A stretch of 64,000 nucleotides of DNA, taken from the NCBI GenBank assembly GCA_013423385.1, contig BLZA01000058.1:372001-436000 (forward strand). Direction: 5' to 3'. The notes beneath the pieces are model-generated. The model was given only the letters and a program-made list of their open reading frames with translations. It had not been told where the DNA came from and made no database searches. Within the stretch, counting starts at the first letter, position 1; each line of letters opens with the position of its first letter. This DNA is from Naganishia liquefaciens. Lineage: Eukaryota; Basidiomycota; Tremellomycetes; Filobasidiales; Filobasidiaceae. Below are positions 33,363 through 45,329 of the stretch, in pieces. The translations under genes and the position numbers were made by a program.

Positions 33363-36300
33363 ATGTCTTGTCTGCGCCTTCCCCAGCTAGACTACTATCT
33401 CCCGCTCCCGCCGCTCCTCGATCCATACCTCGGTGAAATCATTGGGCCACTCATGACGACGCTCTCGTTTCATTTTCACGCGCTCTGGCACCGCCGCCGA
33501 GAGCCGGGAGCCGTGTATTCAAACACGAAACGAATCGCACGGGTCGGGCGACTCGTCAACTGGGTCATCAAAGTGCGCGGGCGAAAACATGTCGGTAAGC
33601 TCGGCGCGCTCGCACGGCCCCTCCCGGAGGAAACCTTACGTCGCGCTAACACACCCTCGCAGTGACCCACTTTCCCCCCGAGATCACGCACCTTCCCGTC
33701 CTCGTCTACCTCCTGTCCCCTCCAGAGACACCGTCCGAGACGGACGATTTCCCCTGCCACGCCGCCCTCGCGCCGGCGAGATCATGGGAAATCCGCGCAG
33801 TATGCTTCCTCTGGTTCAGCCTGCTCCTGACCGTACCCTTCACCCTCTCGGCGTTTGACGAGTCGTCGACGTCGGACAAACGCATCACGTCGCAAGTATT
33901 GGCCATCGGGAAGCGCGCGCTCGACGTTCCCTCCAAGGAAGGGGAATATGCGGCGATCGCGCTGGCAAGGCTGCTGGCGCGGAGTGATGGAGTCGGTGAG
34001 CTCGATGGGTTTCTCGCCTGGGTGAGGGAGCGGTTGGTAGCCGGTGGAACGGAGGGGGATGCGGTGTTTGTGCGTATCCCATTCGACGTTCCGGTGCGCG
34101 GACTGACGTTTCAGTCAAGACGACGCATATTCTTGCGCTCTTTGCACTTCTCCCTTCCCTTCTTCCGACACCAAAAACACACCTTCCCATGCTCTGGCGA
34201 TTCTACGAGTCCACGCTCAGCCCGCATGTGGGCACCGCCACGGCGTCGAGCAACGGTCTGTTGCGCAAGATGAATGTCAAGGCTCGTGGCAGGTGGTGGG
34301 TCGCTTGGTTGAATGTCACCATGGGCGAGGCCGGAAGGATGCGCAGGAGGACACGAGGCGTAAGCGGGCCGCGCGGAAGTGAGTCATTCTACCAGCTTCA
34401 AAGACCTGGCGCTGATTGACCTTGGTCCAGCGGGTACGGGCGTCCTCCAGTCGTTGGATTACGAGAAGCGCGAGGTGGAGACGCAGATCGAGCAGGAGGA
34501 AGAGCAAGAATTTGAGCCACCCGAGGGGCTCGAGGAGGAGATTGACGCGTTGATGGACAGTCTCTCTGACAAGGTCTGTGCGCACCAGGACGACGCGAGA
34601 CGCCGTTCAGCTGATATCTTTCTGCGCCAGGACACGATCGTCAGGTACTCGGCCGCAAAATACCTTTCCCGCCTAGCCGACCTCTTGCCACGGTCGCTAT
34701 CGTCGCAGATCGTGGAATCGACCATCTCGCTCTTTGGAGGGACACTTCAAGATCCGCTAGTCGAGACCGAGCGCGGCAAAGTCGTGGATCCCGGCGGAGG
34801 CAGCAATGGCGAGGCCAAGTGGCACGGGCTATGTCTTGCACTAGCAGAGATGGGCAGGCGAGGGTTGATCGAGAACGAGGTCGTGGACGAGCTGCTAGGT
34901 TGGGCTGTCAAGGTGCGCCTAGAAGGTTCCTTCTATCATGACATCACTGAGACCGCTCTGCAGGCGCTCAACTTTGATATCCGGCGCGGTGCACACAGTA
35001 TCGGATCCAATGTCCGTGACGCCGCCGCATACCTCATCTGGTCCCTCGCGCGGGCCCTATCACCAACGACGATCCGCCCCTTTACGCTCACAATCGCCCA
35101 GACGCTCGTATGCGTTGCGTGCTTTGACCGCGAAGTCGGTATACGTCGGGCCGCGAGCGCCGCGTTCCAGGAACACGCGGGTCGGATGGGCCTGTTCCCG
35201 CATGGAATCGACGTCCTCCGCAAGACGGATTTTTATGCCGTCAGTGTCCGGCGGTCGGCGTTCCTCGTGGCGGCGCCGCAGGTAGCAATGTGAGTGCGCG
35301 TGAACGATGCCTTGAGATGCAAGACTGACGGCTTCATGGTAGCCACGAAGAATACCGAGCGGCTATGCTCGAGCATCTGCATTACACCACGCTGCGGCAC
35401 TGGGATCCTGCCATGAGGCTGATCGGCGCCCAATCGTTAAAGCTGATCTGCGAGCTGGAGCCTTCTCTGCCCGAGCAGGCACTGCGCATAGAAGTTGGTC
35501 TCCGTCGCCACGTCCAGCACCCATGCTGATTCATGTTGTGGCTCCAGGTCGCCCATCTAACTTCGGTCGAGCCGGCAAACATACATGGAGCGCTAGTGGC
35601 CATCAACGAGCTCGCGCGCATCTTTTGTGAGAGGGAGGACCACGGTCAGCTAGCCGATGTGAGTTTGCGGTACTCGACAGACGCGTCTTCCACGCTAAAC
35701 TTGTCCCAGATATTCGCCTCTCTGCGGACTATCCGGCCTTCAGTGTTCACACTCCCCGGGAGCGACCTCTTGCTCGAAGCTGCATGTCACGTCATCACCA
35801 ATGGGTCCTGCTCGCAAGCGTTTACAGAGACTTCCAACGTCGAGATGTGCAAACGTATACTCGATCTGAGCATGAAGAGCAGAAAGGAAGAGGTACAATC
35901 GGCCTCGGCCGCGGCGTTTGGAGCGCTCAGCCGGTATCGCGATTGCACGGCCGATATCAAAAGATGAGTCGCGCGTGCTGGCTGGCCAACATCAGGCTTA
36001 TCTTTGCTCCTCTACTTGTATCGCGGGGGCGAGAACAGGGAGACCTGCCCAGAAGCAGAGTTTTGCCATGGCGCTCGGCCAGGCAGATTATAGTAAAACA
36101 CCCGTGATGCTACAGCCCGCATTGAATTGTTTGTTGAGCAATGTCTCGGTTGCAACCAAGGTGAGCGCGAACGTCGCTACGGACCCGTACACTATGCTCA
36201 TGCCTTGCAGGCTCCCCAGCAGGATGTCGAAACACGCCGTGCCTCTTACCTGTCTATCCTGGCCATCATTCATCAGACCGAAACCTTTTCCGTCGCCCTC

Positions 36301-37660
36301 GCTCATGAAGACTTTGAGCGATGCTTTCACAGCTTTTTGGACGGCCTAGACGATTTCTCGACCGACCAGCGTGGCGACGTAGGCTCGTGGATTCGAGCCA
36401 CATGCGCACAGGCACTGCCGTTTCTTGTGCGTGTGGCGAGCCGAATCGAGGGCCGCTTGGGGCGCGCGGGTATCTTCGAGGCCGTGCGGGGACTGCTCAA
36501 GCTCGTGGTCGAAAAGCTCGAGACGGTCCGCGTCGCGGCGGGTCCAGCTCTGCGTGAGATTTTGGCAGAGCAGGCAGGGGAGCTCGATATGGAATCGGTT
36601 CATAGACACATGTCAGTCCCATCGATCGGCGCCTGGCACTATTGTTGAATCCTTTCCTACAGCCTGACAATAGAGGACTGGAAAGACGTGCAGACGCTGT
36701 ACCCTATCGTTGGCGACCTATTGGCAGTCGAAAGCGTACAGCAGGCTGTCTTCGAGGGCCTCGTACTAAGCCTTGGCGGCAAGAACCTCGCAACGGTGAG
36801 GTTTTCGGGCACAAGCCAAGGAATTTCAACTGATCCCCTCTCCGCTTGCCAGCAAAATGCCGCGGCAACGACCCTTACTCGGACGCTAGATCCTCGACGT
36901 GCAGACCCGCACCTGATCCGTCAACTAACAGCCGCCTTGCTGGCATTCGGCGCGCGCAACTTGACCAAGCAACGGATCTTCACGCCCGTCTTGATGACGG
37001 CGTACGAGCTTGCCCAGGCCGAGGTGTGGAACGTATTGGAGCCGGCCTCGGAGTGTACGCAGGAGTGAGTGACTCGGCAGCAGTGTCTGGTTCTCTTCAT
37101 TGATCAGGGGCCCTGGGTCTAGCCTGCTGAAACTCGTCAACCTCGCCGCTCGCGGGCTCGGCGTGATCAAGAACATGGACCGGCTCACGAGTGCGCTCAA
37201 GTTGTACGTCCCTTACGATCTTTGTACATCGGCGTACCCGTTGGCTAATCCCACGGCCCGTCGGCTTCCCAAATCCTCCAGCATCGTCGCCTGCCTGACC
37301 GTCCCCGTCGCGCAAAAGACGGCACTCCGACATATTCCGAGCTTGCTCTCGCACGCTTTCCCCCGCGTATGGCCCATTGATCCCAGGGTAGTCCATTCAG
37401 CTGCTGACCTGGTCATATTTCGACCTGCAGATCCGCACCCTCACGGCCGAACAGATTTATCTCGCGCTGCAAACGATGGGGATCGAGGATCCGGCGCTGG
37501 ATGAGCGGCTGTTGGGGACGCCTTGGTGGGTGCGATGTGATACCGGTGGAAGGCGCGAGGTGCTGAATGTTCTCCCTTTTTTATTTATCTTGGTAGGGCG
37601 GAGCAAGGGCATGAAGACGCTGGGAAAGAGGTCGTGCGGTTGTTGGCGACGGTTTTGTAG
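33363..37660 (+). CDS. Tubulin-folding cofactor D
   Basis: Armadillo/HEAT-repeat chaperone that captures beta-tubulin and joins it to alpha-tubulin (human TBCD, fission yeast Alp1, budding yeast Cin1). Exons: 33363-33594, 33663-34069, 34120-34378, 34431-34573, 34631-34912, 34964-35289, 35343-35493, 35548-35658, 35710-~35933, ~36045-36160, 36211-36611, 36663-36795, 36853-37064, 37108-37203, 37282-37387, 37431-37525, 37597-37660. Landmarks: LPPLLDPYL, DKDTIVRYSAAK, KWHGLCLALAEMGRRG, RRGAHSIGSNVRDAAAYLIW, the DDFSTDQRGDVGSW block and a helical C-terminus. The N-terminus is provisional: ATG 33363 gives a shorter start than usual. The junction between 35933 and about 36045 is unresolved, because no canonical intron joins the two clearly homologous frames. 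All other junctions are in phase. Confidence 0.9.
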
Positions 37661-37850
37661 GGGGTTTGGCACGTCTCGCCTCGCCTCGCCTCGCGCTCGT
37701 ATCGGATACTGGGGTCATGTGTGCTTTTGGAATTCTTGGCCTGTAGAGAGCGGGATATACAACGTTGTCAAGAAAAAAAAAAAACGATCCGACCGGGCCA
37801 ACCCAGTCCATGTGTTGCTCTATTCCTTCTTCGGATCCTCGGATGATTCG

Positions 37851-38455
37851 CTACGTTTCCATGTAATCCGCCGCCATTAACCTACACACCCGCGAGAGAG
37901 ACCATCAGAAAATCATTTCAACAAGTGAGACTACCACCCAAAGAAAAAAACGCACAGCTCGAGCGCCAATTCGGGCTCGATCCGATCACTGAAATCCTCC
38001 ATGACTTGCTGCGAAGGCGTCTGCGCATACTGGAGCTTGTACGCGAGATATTCGACCACTTTGGCGAGGACGATGCCGCTGGTGTGGATGGACCCTTTTG
38101 TCAGCGTGCGTGGATGAGACGCCCCGAGGGGGAGGATGGGGAGGGAGGGCGTACCGTTGATGAATCGTAATCGATTGTGTGGCGGATTCCGTAAAGCTCG
38201 CTTTTTTTTCCCACGAGGCGGTTGTTTAGCGTCGGGGGTCTCACGGATGTGGGAAAGGGGACATACCGTCTTCACTCAACGACGACTTGATCATCCCGCT
38301 GCCCATGGCCATTTCCTTGCTATCGGGGAGGGGGGGGGGGGGTGTCAGGAGGGGACGACGCGCGGGAGCAAGGGAACGGACGGGATGACAAACGAGTATC
38401 CGTCGATGGATGTGAGGCGGACCCATGAGGGGTGTGATGGTGTGGCGGTGGACAT
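37851..38455 (-). CDS. Elongin C
   Basis: Skp1-fold adaptor that links substrate receptors to cullin ubiquitin ligases and is part of elongin. Five exons (38382-38455, 38267-38319, 38155-38200, 37956-38078, 37851-37881) give 108 residues; human elongin C has 112. The sequence follows the family throughout: WVRLTSIDGYSFVIP at the start, KEMAMGSGMIKSSLSED, then GIVLAKVVEYLAYKLQY, EDFSDRIEPELALELLMAADY and a final MET. The last exon, only 31 bp, supplies LMAADYMET after a 74-bp intron. The 62-bp first intron contains a long pyrimidine run with more than ten C on the coding strand. It lies tail-to-tail with TBCD (190 bp) and head-to-head with dynamitin (206 bp). Confidence 0.93.
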
Positions 38456-38661
38456 GGTGGATGGGCGGTGAGATGCGAGGGGAAGGGGGGAGGGCAGTGC
38501 TGATACTATTCATTGGACCTCGGGACGTGTGAATTCATGATGAATCGAATGGAGACTTGAATTTGCATCCGCGTCCTCCTTGTCTTGTTGATCATCCTCT
38601 TCCTCGCCCGACATTCCCGGGTATACTCGGGTCCATCACCGCCCCCCCCCCCCATCCAGCC
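38456..38661. promoter_or_regulatory. Short divergent promoter, elongin C / dynamitin
   Basis: Only 206 bp separate the two start codons. The region includes a run of about twelve C at 38642-38653 just before the dynamitin ATG. No specific regulatory site is claimed. Confidence 0.45.
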
Positions 38662-40176
38662 ATGACAGTGCCCGCAAAGTATGCAGGACTCCCCGATATC
38701 GTGAGTCTCTCACACCATACTCGATGCCGCCGCTCATCCGAATGCACAGGACGACGCAGCAGACGTCTACGAGACGCATGATCCACCATCCATCAACCCA
38801 CAGGTGATTCCCCTTCCGGTTTCCCGCCAGAGCACAGCTGACGGACGTGACATTAGCACGACTCGGACTCGGAGGATTCGTTGAAGCGGCAACGGAGAAA
38901 CGGTGAAAAGGGCCAAGAGGGTGGAAACGGAAACGGGGTGGATGGACGACGGCTCGTGCCGGGGAGGGGAAGGGTACGGCAGGTGTTTGGACGTAGGGAG
39001 CGCGGGATGCGGGATGGTGCGTACGCCTCATCCTATGTGCCAAACCATTCCTTGATCCCTCGGGGTTTTTTTTTTCAGACGAGCATCGCGGCGACGCTTC
39101 ATCCGCTTCATCCTCGGAAGAAGAAACAGACCCATCCGATTCCATCATTCTCCGCGCCGCGTCACGTACCCGAGAAACCCCACAGGCGCGCCTCCGAAGA
39201 CTCAAGTATGAAATGAATCAGCTCGAGCGAGACCTCCGAAATACACCCTCCGAGCCCTCGGCGGAATCGTCGTCGTCGTCGGCGCGCGGGAAACGCAAGC
39301 CCGGCGCGACCACCAACCGCGAATTGTTGACCCAGCTTGCCGCGTTGCGGGATCGAGCGGAGGGTGTAGAAATGCATGTGTCGCCCTTTGGGAAGAAGAG
39401 GGCTGGAGATTTTGTGGTCGACGTGGGGCGTGTGTCCGAGGTGACGAGGGAGCAGGGAAAGCGGGAGGGTGATCGGCGGGAAGGGTCGAAGGAGGCGTTG
39501 GGGAGTGGGTATGTGGCAGAGCTGGACAGACGGTTGCATGTGCTTGAACAGAGGATAGGAACCGGTACGGTAGATGAGGTATGTGCCCCCCCCTCCTCCT
39601 CCTTCATGCCCTTTACCCGTCATCAAATACTGAAAGAGCCCCTTCCAGACAACCCTTCCCGACTCGATCCTCGCCACCTTGCGCAAAACATCCGCCATTC
39701 AATCCCTGCTCATCACACCGCACACCCTCGACGCCGCGTCTCGGCGCGTAAAAGTTCTCCTCGCAGACCTCGCGCGCGTATCGGCTGCGGGGAAACAACA
39801 GGGGGTATCCGCATCACAATCAGTACCATCACAAGCAGCAGCACCGCCATCAACGCATCCCGACGAAACCGAAAAGATCACCGCCGCTTACGCCCTCCTC
39901 CCGCGCCTCGATCCGATCCTACCCCTGCTTTCCCCCTTGCTCACGCGTCTTCGCGCGCTCGCCACCCTGCATGCAAACGCCTCAACAGCCGACGCCCGGC
40001 TCGTCGCGCTCGAGCGATTAACGGGGAGGAGCTCGCGGCGCGTAGACGAGGCTTGTGAGGTGGTGCAGCGTGTCGAGTACCAGTTGGCGGAGAATTCGCG
40101 TGCGGTCGAGGCGAATTGGAAGAGTGTCGAGGTGCGGCTCGGGGATCTGAGGGAGCGGCTGGGGAGGATCGGGTAG
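38662..40176 (+). CDS. Dynamitin (dynactin subunit 2, p50)
   Basis: Shoulder subunit of dynactin, the complex that couples cytoplasmic dynein to cargo. Five exons (38662-38700, 38750-38803, 38857-39016, 39079-39578, 39649-40176) give 426 residues, the usual size. The N-terminus carries the family signature KYAGLPDI..DAADVYETHDPP, used to bind the Arp1 filament. An acidic, Ser-rich linker is followed by ETPQARLRRLKYEMNQLERDL and several coiled-coil segments (LDRRLHVLEQRIG, LVALERLTGRSSRRVDEACE, VEVRLGDLRERLG). The match is to the family pattern and coiled-coil layout rather than to catalytic residues. All splice phases agree. It lies tail-to-tail with the next gene. Confidence 0.93.
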
Positions 40177-40424
40177 GGGCGCGCGCGTGTGTTTGTTTGA
40201 GGAGGGGGGGCAGTCTTGAGGCAGTCCTGGGAGCATTCAGGGTCTCTCAGGCGTGGCCGTGAATGCGGGTCTACGTGTGAAACCATGTGAATACAAATCG
40301 ATTATACAATAAAAGGTCTTTGCCTCGAAAGAGTCGCTTCGCTCGACGTGTTTTTGTGCCGACCGGCGCACCACGATGGGGATCGTCCATGATTATAGCT
40401 TCTTCTCGTCGCACCTGGCGCAGC

Positions 40425-42485
40425 CTAACTATTGAGATTCTCCGACGACGCCTTGGCGCCCGGTCGAAGTTGGTCGTACCGTGGCGGCATCTCCCTGCGG
40501 AAGAGACAAATACGCGCTACATGTCAGCGTCGAAAGCGACACCACTGCCAGTGTGAGCTCTTATTTGTCAACTTACACGACATCCCCTTCATCGTTCGGT
40601 CCGGCATCCTCAATCTCGCCCGCATCCTGGTGCAAAACGAACCGCGTCGCCGGCCTGCCGTCCGGCCCCAACCCGGCTCCCGCGCGTCGTTTCCGCGTCG
40701 AATTCGACCGCGCGGCTGCACCCCTGCCGGGCGAGCTCTGGCTCGTCGGCGAGGGATACATGGCCGCGATCGGAAGTTGCCCGGCCGCCAGCTGGGGTGA
40801 CCCGCCCGTCGTGATGGATTCGCCCATCGATGACATGCGGTTGCCCTCGGATGATGCCGCCGCTAGGGTTCCAAAGTCGGACATGCCAAACGACTGACGA
40901 TGCACCGCCGCCGCGCCGCCGGCGCCGGACCGACTCGTCGTGGTTTCGCTCATGGGCGCGCTCTCGTGGCTCGTACGTGTGCCGGGGAAGCCCGACGATG
41001 TGGGCGGCGCAGCGTATCCGCCGAGGTAGGGTTGCGGCTCGTAGCTTCCGGGGGAATCATCGTTGGCATTATGCAGGTACTCTTGACTCGCCCGACCACC
41101 CTGCGGTTCCTCCCCGGCGCCGAGCAAGTCCATCGTCGCAGGCGTGTTCCGTCGACTCCTGTCAAAGATACCGGTTCCCCTCGCGGCCGCCGCCGGTGTT
41201 GTGCCAAACATGTTCTGCGCGCTGTGCTGACGTGACCGTCGGCGTCGGCGACGGAGAAGACATAGCGCGAGTAAGAGGATGATGAGCAGGGCGGCGACGC
41301 CTCCGACGACACCACCGACGATAGCGCCGACATTAGTCTTTGATTTCCCATCTCCGGATCCGGGATCGGATCCCGAGTCGTTGGCTTGACCTGCGCCCGA
41401 GGTGCTGCAAGGACCGAATGAGCTCCGACCCTTTGGGGATGGCGCGACAAACGTTCTCACCTTCCCGGTCTTCCGCCTCCTCCCCCAACCCCAGACACAC
41501 TCGCCGTCGCCGACGCTCCGCTCGTTTGCGACGACGTGGCAGACGACGTGATCGACGCCGGACTATCACCTGTCAAGCAACTGGAATCTCCCCCGCCGAT
41601 GGTCCAGAGCCCGGTACTACGCCAAACCGCTATCAGCTTCTGCGCCATGGTACACAGAAAAGCCCAAAAGCTTGACTCACCTTCCACCCGTTCCTATCGG
41701 CCCGGCATCAGGCATCGTCAGCACCATACGTGTTCCCTCTTTGACATCCACTCTCCACGTATACGCCGTCTCCCCCGCGCCACCAATCGTATGGATATTC
41801 CAAATATCCCCGCCCGGAATCATCCCGACAATGTGTGCGGGCGGCGTGTAATTCGCTTGCCAAGTAATGTCGACATTGCTGCATTGTCCCGGATTGTCGG
41901 TGGATGTGTAGAAGAAAAAGTCGGGCAGGACCGAGCCGGGCCTGAGGCGAGATGCGGGAATGTCAGCGATGGGATTGTTGGGGTAGTTGTGGGCTTACGC
42001 TCGAAGACATGACGTATCGTCGGATGATCCAACCGCTATGATTCACAGACATGAGCGTCGTCGACACGTTTGTCATTCTCCGACATACTCAAGACATTCG
42101 TCACACCCGTTCCCGGATACCCTTCATCATCCCACATGACCGCCATGAAATCCAGCCCGGCCGGCTGCGTAAAATTGTCAAAGAGATATGGCGACGTTGC
42201 CGTTGGCGGCAGCGTGATATTTTGAATGAAACCTTGATCCGAATATGTTACCTGTCATTGTACGGTCAACGACCGTCACACCGACACAGACACACACACA
42301 CAAGTCGTCCGTCTTGGTCTACTCACGGGCATGAGCAGCAGATGAAGTGTGCCCCGTGCATCGCTCCATGTCAGATTCAGAGGCTGGCATTGCGCGGGAT
42401 TGCTGATATAGTATTGCAGTGCGCTGACCGACGTCGACAGGAGGCAGAGCACCACGAGCGGCGACGTGATGGCGAAGATGCGCAT
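40425..42485 (-). CDS. Secreted-domain single-pass membrane protein with cytoplasmic tail
   Basis: Seven exons: 42327-42485, 42089-42251, 41999-42035, 41681-41941, 41461-41616, 40577-41404 and 40425-40494, giving 557 residues. A signal peptide (residues 1-22, LVVLCLLSTSVSA) is followed by an extracellular part with conserved blocks (PLNLTWSD, GTLHLLL, VLTVGSSDDTSCL, WQANYTPPAHIVG, AYTWRVDVKEGTRMVL). A Ser/Thr/Gly-rich stalk comes next, then one membrane helix (VGAIVGGVVGGVAALLIILL) followed by RRRRRR as stop-transfer. The tail is about 240 residues, Ser/Gly/Pro-rich, and ends VEMPPRYDQLRPG...SSENLNS. This architecture is a large family in basidiomycetes, often called hypothetical, with a PPxY-type tail suitable for Rsp5-like ubiquitin ligases (inferred). 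Cell-surface sensing is possible but unproven. Confidence 0.88.
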
Positions 42486-45329
42486 GGCGGTGGCCCTTAC
42501 CCAACGCGGTGAGACTAGCCCGAGGGGTGCGGTGACCTTGGAACGGGGACCTCTCTAGACTCTATCGCTCGTTGGCAAGCTCGACAGTATCAGTATCGCT
42601 ATCGTTGTCGCTGTCGCTATTGATCGCCCCCGGCTGCTGCTGCTGCTGCTATGTCCGCTTGTTGGTTTACTGGAATGGGTCCCGCGCGGGAAATGAATGA
42701 CGTCGGACGACCCCTTTCTTCCCTGCTCGTCCGCGCGTTTCAACAGATGTCTCGGAACAGGGCGGTGCTTTTTCCCTGACAACACGAGTAGGACTTGGAG
42801 CTGCCGAGTCTTCCAAGGGCGGGTGGATGCTCTCGTATGAGGTTGCTGTGTGGATGGATATCGAGGGCCGCGGCGATAGCACCGTCCGAGATGCACGCTG
42901 TTTCTGTCCGATAATGCGCAAAGACGATCTTCAAACGGCTATCCGACAGCTTGCGTTGGCGTCAATTATCACTGCTTTGGATTCCAAAGCAGACACGACA
43001 ATCGTCACGAATCCCGAGAGCACTTGTCCACGGCGAATGGAGAGCCTATCTGTAGAGATCCGTACAAGGGACACCTGCGATACCTCTATACCAGTCAACG
43101 ATTGCACTATCCGTACGCCGAACGACAGCCCCGACCAAACTGCATCGAGAATACAGGGCCCTTGCCTCTCACCCCGTTCTGCCAGCTGTTCTGTCAGCAC
43201 ACAGTCTCAGTCTGCTGCGGTGCGGTGAATATCCCTTCCCTTTAGCACATCTCCCGGCGGTGCACATTCGGCGTAGGCCAAGCAAACTCTTTTTTGTTTG
43301 TATCTGATAGCGTTCGGGAGCCCTGTGTGCGTGCGTGCGAGGAACCGGCCTCGGCAGGGGAGTTGATTCGGCTGGATTTTCCCGGGTGGAGGTTTAGCGT
43401 CACATAGCATACCTACTAGCGCCGTACAGTTGATGTGTTAAATCATATTGGGTCCGATAAGAGCCCCCTTGGCCAAGGAAAAGCGGGGCACAGAAAAGCG
43501 GGCAGGAAGAGCAGAGCAAGCAGGGCCTCGTTTCATTTCGTCACACTTGGCGAAATGGGTGTCCCGAAGGTGTATCTATCGATCGCCCGCCGGCGTATCA
43601 GCTTTGGATCCGCTCTGTGATTCCTCCTCTGATATGCAGCCTTCTGTAGCTTTCTCGGCATACAACTTCCTATTTGGCTTCTGGGGACAGCTCTCTGATT
43701 CCTATACTATTATCTGCGCTCCATGACGATAACGATTCCATGACTGACTCATCTGTTCCCCATCGCTCACTTCCGATCATTTCTGCTTCCTTGCGCCAAT
43801 CCCTTGAGCAACTGCTCTGACCGTGGAGCCTTGCTGTAACACTTTGGGGAACCAGTTCGATTGAACAGATGCACGGCTGGTATGACTTGTGGCTGGAAGA
43901 GAGGAACAAGTATACTACACCGATCGATGGAACCTGGAAACGATCGACCTACGGGATGCTGTAACAGTAGGATGGGTTACAGACAGTTGACAGGCTCAGG
44001 GACGATAGAAGCCATTGTGGTAGCTATTGATACCGTAGTGTATATGAGTATATGCCGCGTCCAATTCCCTCGAACTCGACAGCCTGAAGCTGCGTTATAT
44101 CAATGGCAAATCGCGTGCAACAGACGATCCAACGTTGTGTCCGTATGAGGATGGGCATCTCGAGACGATACAGGAACAAAGGCTGTGCGCGAATACGATT
44201 TGATCGTGGTGTTCTAGTGCAGGAAGGCCGGCAAATGATCGTCAGCGGGCTTTTTCCAAAGTGGATCGGTTGCCAAGCTCACATTTATCTCATTTGAGAC
44301 TGTATACCTGGATGAACGATTTCAAAGTCAGAGAATTGTCAGAGAGCCGGTCAGAGAAGAGGCTGCTTGAAGACAAATGCGAAATTGCTGTGTACGACTC
44401 TGGAATTATCGGACCAGACGAGGATTTCCTGATATTATGACTCGTGAACCAAGATACGCCTAGTCACGACTCTTGCAAACCCTCACACCACCGGCATAGA
44501 CAAGCGCATCAGATTCAGGGATGAGATAATCCTGAAGACTAAAAGTTTGGCGAGAAAATCGCTCTAGGGTTGTCAAGGTACTTTGTGACGGATTCTCGTG
44601 GAAAGTGATCACTTTCTGAGGGAATAACATGCATTTCTCGATGTCCGATCAGCTCTTCGGAACCTTTAGCAATTTCAAAATACCGAAATAGCGTTCTGCA
44701 AGGCCTGCTGCTTGACGGCGATCTCAGAGCGATCTCTATTCCGAGGAGATGGGCAATCGCCAGTGGAAAGACAAGGTAGAGAACTCCGGTAAATGGAGAA
44801 AGGGCATTCCTGCGAACGTCCGTAGATTTCGAGTTTTGCCCGTTGACCAGTACGCGGGGTTCTTCTATAGATCTGTAGTATTCTTTACGAGACATCCCCC
44901 AACCAGCCGCAGCGTCGCTCGAATGCCCTCGGGTCTACCTTTCGTGTATTCTGGTGTCTCAGTCCATTCGCGTGGCTGACGGGACGTACTTTCGTGTCGC
45001 TCTTACCGCAAAGGGCCAAGAGGCCCAGATTCCGACCCCTGATGAGTCTTATATCGCAACACTTCTGATCCACGGTCAATACCGCGCGACTATCTTATAA
45101 ACAAAGCTTGATAGCATTACGTCGCCCGGCAGAGCCTTGCAGGGGAGGTCGCCAATAGATAGCGAATGGATCATAATAAGAAAACGGATCACTAGACATG
45201 CCATATTGCCACTTTGACTGCCTTGGCCACTGTGATGAACTTTTAAAACGAATCTCATGCAATTAGCCTTCACCTTAGCGACATTGTCGGGAAGGCCCTG
45301 ACCACCTGAGATATCTCAGGCAGAAACGA
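42486..45329. other. Gene-poor region, no gene supported
   Basis: 2.8 kb between the starts and ends of two minus-strand genes. Near 42570-42660 there are short simple repeats (CTG units around 42635 and TATCG-like units around 42585), probably in the leader of the membrane-protein gene. A 118-codon minus-strand frame at 44539-44895 has no recognisable domain and no splice partner. The right part is visibly richer in A+T than the flanks. Nothing else was recognised. Confidence 0.5.

Noticed and set aside
44539-44895. 118-codon minus-strand open frame
   Set aside because: It has some hydrophobic residues but no homology, no splice extension, and it sits in a gene-poor stretch.
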